A DNA stretch of 36,113 bases from Nymphaea colorata (lineage: Eukaryota; Streptophyta; Magnoliopsida; Nymphaeales; Nymphaeaceae): the NCBI RefSeq assembly GCF_008831285.2, contig NW_022205286.1, positions 1 to 36,113 on the forward strand. The letters are read 5' to 3'. Every line of letters starts with the position of its first letter. The first letter of the stretch is position 1. Both the position numbers and the translations under genes were made by a program. Below the pieces are notes generated by a model. It was not told the DNA's origin. It did not search any database and saw only the letters and a program-made list of their open reading frames with translations. Shown piece by piece: positions 35,733 to 36,113 of the stretch.

Positions 35733-36010
35733 TTTATTTATATTTTTAAAAACTTAGTCTAGTTTTTGAACTAAATCAACTTGAGGCGGAAAGTTTGGAA
35801 TAACATCATAATCAATAGCTTGCTTGCGAGTCGTTTTAGGCTTTGGGTTTTTAGAAGAAGGCGTTTAAGATAGAAATAAAACGCCTTTTGTGATAAAATT
35901 TAATGATCAACAATAGAGTGAATTTTGAAGGTAAATGATATAGTAAGCGGATAATAATATGAGATATATTTTTTAAATACTAATAATTTAAATCTTAATA
36001 ATCATTATTT
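35733..36010. other. Right subtelomeric spacer
   Basis: 278 AT-rich bases between the first ATG of the second OSCA-like gene and the telomere. Minus-strand codons directly upstream of that ATG stay open to a TGA at 35907-35909 and look like protein. The outer 100 bases are very AT-rich and hold nothing I can name. Confidence 0.6.
35858..35887. repeat. Stem-loop AAGGCGTTT / AAACGCCTT
   Basis: A perfect 9-bp inverted repeat (35858-35866 and 35879-35887) with a 12-base loop, GC-rich for its surroundings, about 125 bases inside the right telomere. It could be a structured 5' leader of the second OSCA-like mRNA, a protein site or a chromosome-end signal. I find no copy at the left end. Confidence 0.5.
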
Positions 36011-36113
36011 GGGGTTGGGTTGGGGTTGGGGTTGGGGTTGGGGTTGGGGTTGGGGTTGGGGTTGGGGTTGGGGTTGGGGTTGGGGTTGGGGTTGGGGTTG
36101 GGGTTGGGGTTGG
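36011..36113. repeat. Right telomere, (G4T2)n
   Basis: GGGGTT repeats fill the last 103 bases, in the G-rich orientation expected at a right end. The second unit from the inside is short (GGGTT, 36017-36021). With the left telomere this shows that the window is a whole chromosome of about 36 kb. Confidence 0.98.

Overview
The window is a complete small macronuclear chromosome of a ciliate. It is capped by C4A2 telomere repeats at the left end (1-86) and G4T2 repeats at the right end (36011-36113). Between them I can read 27 tightly packed protein genes, mostly 40-200 bases apart. TGA is the only terminator I find for any of them, and TAA and TAG occur freely inside frames. At conserved sites these two codons fall where glutamate is expected: the APE motif of a kinase, position 12 of an EF-hand, the GQE of a Rab, EELF of a SET protein, and the zinc-binding ZZ finger. 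This is the peritrich nuclear code (UAA/UAG = Glu), not the Tetrahymena/Paramecium code (Gln). The source is therefore most likely a peritrich such as a Vorticella, Epistylis or Carchesium relative; that assignment is inference. Introns are tiny. I placed 27, of 19-29 nt, 19 of them exactly 20 nt, all GTA...AG.

Layout. 129-3963 (+): a small unknown gene, a DENN-domain protein and triosephosphate isomerase. 4064-8770 (-): an unknown gene, an N-myristoylated calcium-dependent protein kinase and a p62/NBR1-like autophagy receptor. 9251-12044 (+): three unknown genes, one a membrane protein. 12085-14953 (-): prefoldin subunit 2, a coiled-coil protein and a low-complexity protein. 15117-18771: three unknown genes on alternating strands. 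18983-23036: a Rab GTPase (-), a polo-like kinase lacking the catalytic Asp (+) and a CNNM-type metal transporter (-). 23263-27262: two probable axonemal proteins (CFAP96-like and CFAP141-like) and three unknowns. 27324-29733 (-): an unknown and a SETD9-like SET protein. 29922-35732: two OSCA/TMEM63-like channels facing each other tail to tail.

The genes form no operon or pathway; the content is an ordinary mix of housekeeping, signalling, membrane and ciliary genes. Many frames carry single-base gaps, mostly in short homopolymers. The clearest case is five in the 3' half of triosephosphate isomerase. The genes at the right end are mostly intact. I read these gaps as assembly errors first and pseudogenisation second. 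I saw no rRNA, tRNA, transposon or CRISPR. Translations quoted use TAA/TAG = Glu.
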